This document shows, in pieces, positions 62,090 through 64,000 of a stretch of DNA of 64,000 nt. The notes under the pieces are model-generated. The model was not told the DNA's origin. It saw nothing but the letters and a program-made list of their open reading frames with translations, and made no database searches. The translations under genes were made by a program, and so were the position numbers. The first letter of the stretch is position 1, and each line of letters opens with the position of its first letter. The DNA comes from Nocardia sp. NBC_01327 (GTDB lineage Bacteria > Actinomycetota > Actinomycetes > Mycobacteriales > Mycobacteriaceae): the NCBI RefSeq assembly GCF_035958815.1, contig NZ_CP108383.1:186001-250000 (forward strand), read 5' to 3'.

Positions 62090-64000
62090 TGTTCACCCGC
62101 TGGGGCGACCTGGTCTATCGGCTGCGCTATTCCGTTCTCGGGATAGTGGTGGCTGCGCTGCTCTCGCTCGGTGCTTTCGGGTTCGGGTTGGAAGACCATC
62201 TCAGCTCCAGCGGATGGGACGATCCGACCTCCTCGTCGTCACAGGCCGCGGTGCTGCGGGATTCCGTCTACGGGCGGGATCACAGCGCGGATGTGCTGGT
62301 GCTCTACACCGCACCCGATGGGAAGACGATCGACGATCCGGCGTTCAGCCAGGAGGTCGTCGACAGCCTGAACAACCTGACGGTGAAGTACCCCGAGATC
62401 GACAAGGTCAACGGCGCGTACTGGAAAACCAATAACGGCCAGTGGATTCCGTCCCAGGCCGGTACCGCTGACAAGAAGCACGCCTTCGCGGCCATCGCCA
62501 TCAAGGGCGATAACGACACCGACATGCTCCGGAACTATCGGAAGGTGAAGGACGCCTTCGCCATTCCGGGCGTCAAGGTCGAGGTCGCGGGTCTGCAGCC
62601 GGTCGCGGGCACACTGAACGACACCATGCAGGCCGACCAGAAGCGCATGGAGCTCATCGCCATTCCGGCGGTCGCGATCCTGCTGTTCTTCATCTTCGGC
62701 GGTGTGGTCGCGGCCGCGCTGCCGCTGATCGTCGGTGGTCTCACCGTGCTCGGCGCCAACGGCATCATCATGGCTTTGACGAAGGTGACCGACGTCAATT
62801 CCTTTGTCAGCGGCGTGGTATCGATGATCGGCCTGGGCCTGGCCATCGACTACGGGCTCTTCATAGTCAGTCGATTCCGGGAGGAATTGGCCGAGGGCTA
62901 TGACACCAAGGCGGCCGTGCGCCGCACGGTGATGACCGCCGGCCGCACCGTCATGTTCTCCGCGACGATGATCGTGGCGAGCCTCGGCGGCATGCTGCTG
63001 TTCCCGCAGGGCTTCCTGAAATCCATTGCCTACGCGACCATTGCGACGGTCGCGCTGGCCGCGCTGTCCTCGATCACCATCCTGCCCGCGCTGCTCGCCA
63101 TTCTGGGGCCGCGGGTGGATGCGTTCGGGCTCAAGTGGTTCAACAAGACCAAGAGCAATGAGGAGATCGAGGCCGGTTTCTGGGGCAAGCTCACCGCCTG
63201 GGTGATGAAGCATCCGCTGAAGGTCGCCATTCCGATCTGCGTCGGCCTGCTGCTGCTCATCATTCCGGTGAAGAACCTGGCCTTCGGCGGCATCAGCGAA
63301 ACCTATCTGCCGCCGGACAATCCGACCCGGCTGGCGCAGCAGCACTTCGACGAATACTTCCCGCTGCGCAAGTCCGCGCCGGTACAGCTGATCATCGTCA
63401 CCAGCAATCCCAAGGACATCGGCAATATCCTGACCCAGGCCAACAAGGCTCCGGGTCTGGTCAAGAAGAGCACCTTCTCGATTCCGGCGACGCCGCCCAA
63501 CGGTTCCGATGTGTGGACCACGGACGCGCAGTTGGAGAGCGTCAACGACGCGGGGCCGACCATCGACTATCTGCGGTCCATGGATGTGCCCGATGATGCC
63601 CAGGTGCTGGTCGGCGGACAGCCTGCCATCCAGCAGGATTCGATCAACGCGCTGCTCGACCGCATGCCGCTGATGATCGGCCTGGTCGTCCTGATCACCA
63701 CGATCCTGATGTTCCTGACCTTCGGATCACTGGTGCTGCCGATCAAGGCGGCGCTCATGAGCGCACTGGGTCTCGGCTCCACGCTCGGCATTCTGACCTG
63801 GATCTTCGTCGACGGTCACGGGTCCGGTCTGCTCAATTTCACGCCACAGCCGATCATGTCGCCGGTGCTGGTGCTGATCATCGCGGTGATCTACGGCCTC
63901 TCCACCGACTACGAGGTCTTCCTGCTGTCGCGAATGGTGGAGGCGCGCACCATGGGTGCGTCCACCACCGAGGCGGTGCGGGCCGGTACCGCGCAGACCG
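62089..64000 (+). CDS. mmpL3: MmpL3, RND-type exporter of trehalose monomycolate (3' end cut off)
   Basis: The frame from GTG 62089 stays open to the window edge (637 residues visible). The N-terminal cytoplasmic/helix start VFTRWGDLVYRLRYSVLGIVV, the first periplasmic porter domain (~40-185), helices 2-6 and the proton-relay pair Asp254-Tyr255 in GLGLAIDYGLFIVSRFREE are present. The second relay pair, in GLSTDYEVFLLSRM (about Asp607-Tyr608), is also visible; the C-terminal tail is missing. It flips and exports trehalose monomycolate across the inner membrane for outer-membrane assembly and is essential in mycobacteria. AAGGAG stands 7 bases upstream, and the gene is translationally coupled to the NYN gene. 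Confidence 0.97.
   Translation, partial: MFTRWGDLVYRLRYSVLGIVVAALLSLGAFGFGLEDHLSSSGWDDPTSSSSQAAVLRDSVYGRDHSADVLVLYTAPDGKTIDDPAFSQEVVDSLNNLTVKYPEIDKVNGAYWKTNNGQWIPSQAGTADKKHAFAAIAIKGDNDTDMLRNYRKVKDAFAIPGVKVEVAGLQPVAGTLNDTMQADQKRMELIAIPAVAILLFFIFGGVVAAALPLIVGGLTVLGANGIIMALTKVTDVNSFVSGVVSMIGLGLAIDYGLFIVSRFREELAEGYDTKAAVRRTVMTAGRTVMFSATMIVASLGGMLLFPQGFLKSIAYATIATVALAALSSITILPALLAILGPRVDAFGLKWFNKTKSNEEIEAGFWGKLTAWVMKHPLKVAIPICVGLLLLIIPVKNLAFGGISETYLPPDNPTRLAQQHFDEYFPLRKSAPVQLIIVTSNPKDIGNILTQANKAPGLVKKSTFSIPATPPNGSDVWTTDAQLESVNDAGPTIDYLRSMDVPDDAQVLVGGQPAIQQDSINALLDRMPLMIGLVVLITTILMFLTFGSLVLPIKAALMSALGLGSTLGILTWIFVDGHGSGLLNFTPQPIMSPVLVLIIAVIYGLSTDYEVFLLSRMVEARTMGASTTEAVRAGTAQT

Noticed and set aside
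62239..63345. 368-residue minus-strand ORF
   Set aside because: Antisense to mmpL3; no recognisable motif.

Overview
The window is about 64 kb of high-GC, densely coding DNA from a mycolic-acid-producing actinomycete (order Mycobacteriales), most probably Nocardia or a close relative. The evidence is the set of envelope genes found only in this order (mmpL3 with its NYN neighbour, aftD with a DUF2613 micro-gene, a DUF3068 protein, an acyltransferase of the TmaT type, htdX-fabG4-fadA2-fadE5), frequent GTG/TTG starts, many leaderless-looking promoters and a 6C RNA. From memory, much of the gene order follows Mycobacterium tuberculosis Rv0206c-Rv0244c, with the dcd/tRNA-Gly/Rv0320 and aspC neighbourhoods brought next to it. 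No phage, insertion sequence or CRISPR array was seen.

Left part (1-17.6 kb): a truncated YibE/F membrane protein and a 6C small RNA; an AlaA/AspC-type aminotransferase; an XRE regulator divergent from an orphan protein; a membrane-anchored Hsp70-like protein; a YdcF-like exported protein; dcd; ctaD; tRNA-Gly(CCC); a small lipoprotein; a MazEF-like toxin-antitoxin pair; an alpha/beta hydrolase with a crotonase; an SDR/AraC divergent pair; a secreted DUF4185 protein; a methyltransferase and a Tex30-like hydrolase.

Middle part (17.7-37.4 kb): fadE5, a VanW-type membrane protein, a short-form 6-phosphogluconate dehydrogenase, an exported operon with a lipase-like protein that lacks its catalytic Ser and His, lpqI, a TetR regulator, a DUF5685 protein with an extraordinary Cys-rich tail, htdX-fabG4 divergent from fadA2, an ADP-ribosylglycohydrolase-like gene, a universal stress protein and an isochorismate synthase. 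The same inverted repeat, TTAC-N6-GTAA, lies over the predicted -10 boxes of the TetR gene, of the fabG4/fadA2 divergent promoter and of fadE5. This suggests one autoregulated beta-oxidation regulon.

Right part (37.6-64 kb): the cell-envelope block. It holds DUF2613-aftD (arabinan arabinosyltransferase), an acyltransferase, DUF3068, a flippase-like protein, a large membrane protein, a GT4 glycosyltransferase and a methyltransferase. Next come a lower-GC interval with two orphan ORFs, an aldehyde dehydrogenase, GTP-dependent PEP carboxykinase, a predicted two-gene dynamin-like pair (one intact GTPase, one degenerate G domain with membrane helices), a complete lipase, and the tightly overlapping trmB-NYN-mmpL3 operon, in which mmpL3 runs off the window.

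Functional assignments rest on reading motifs by eye; no database or alignment was run. Locus tags of M. tuberculosis are quoted from memory.
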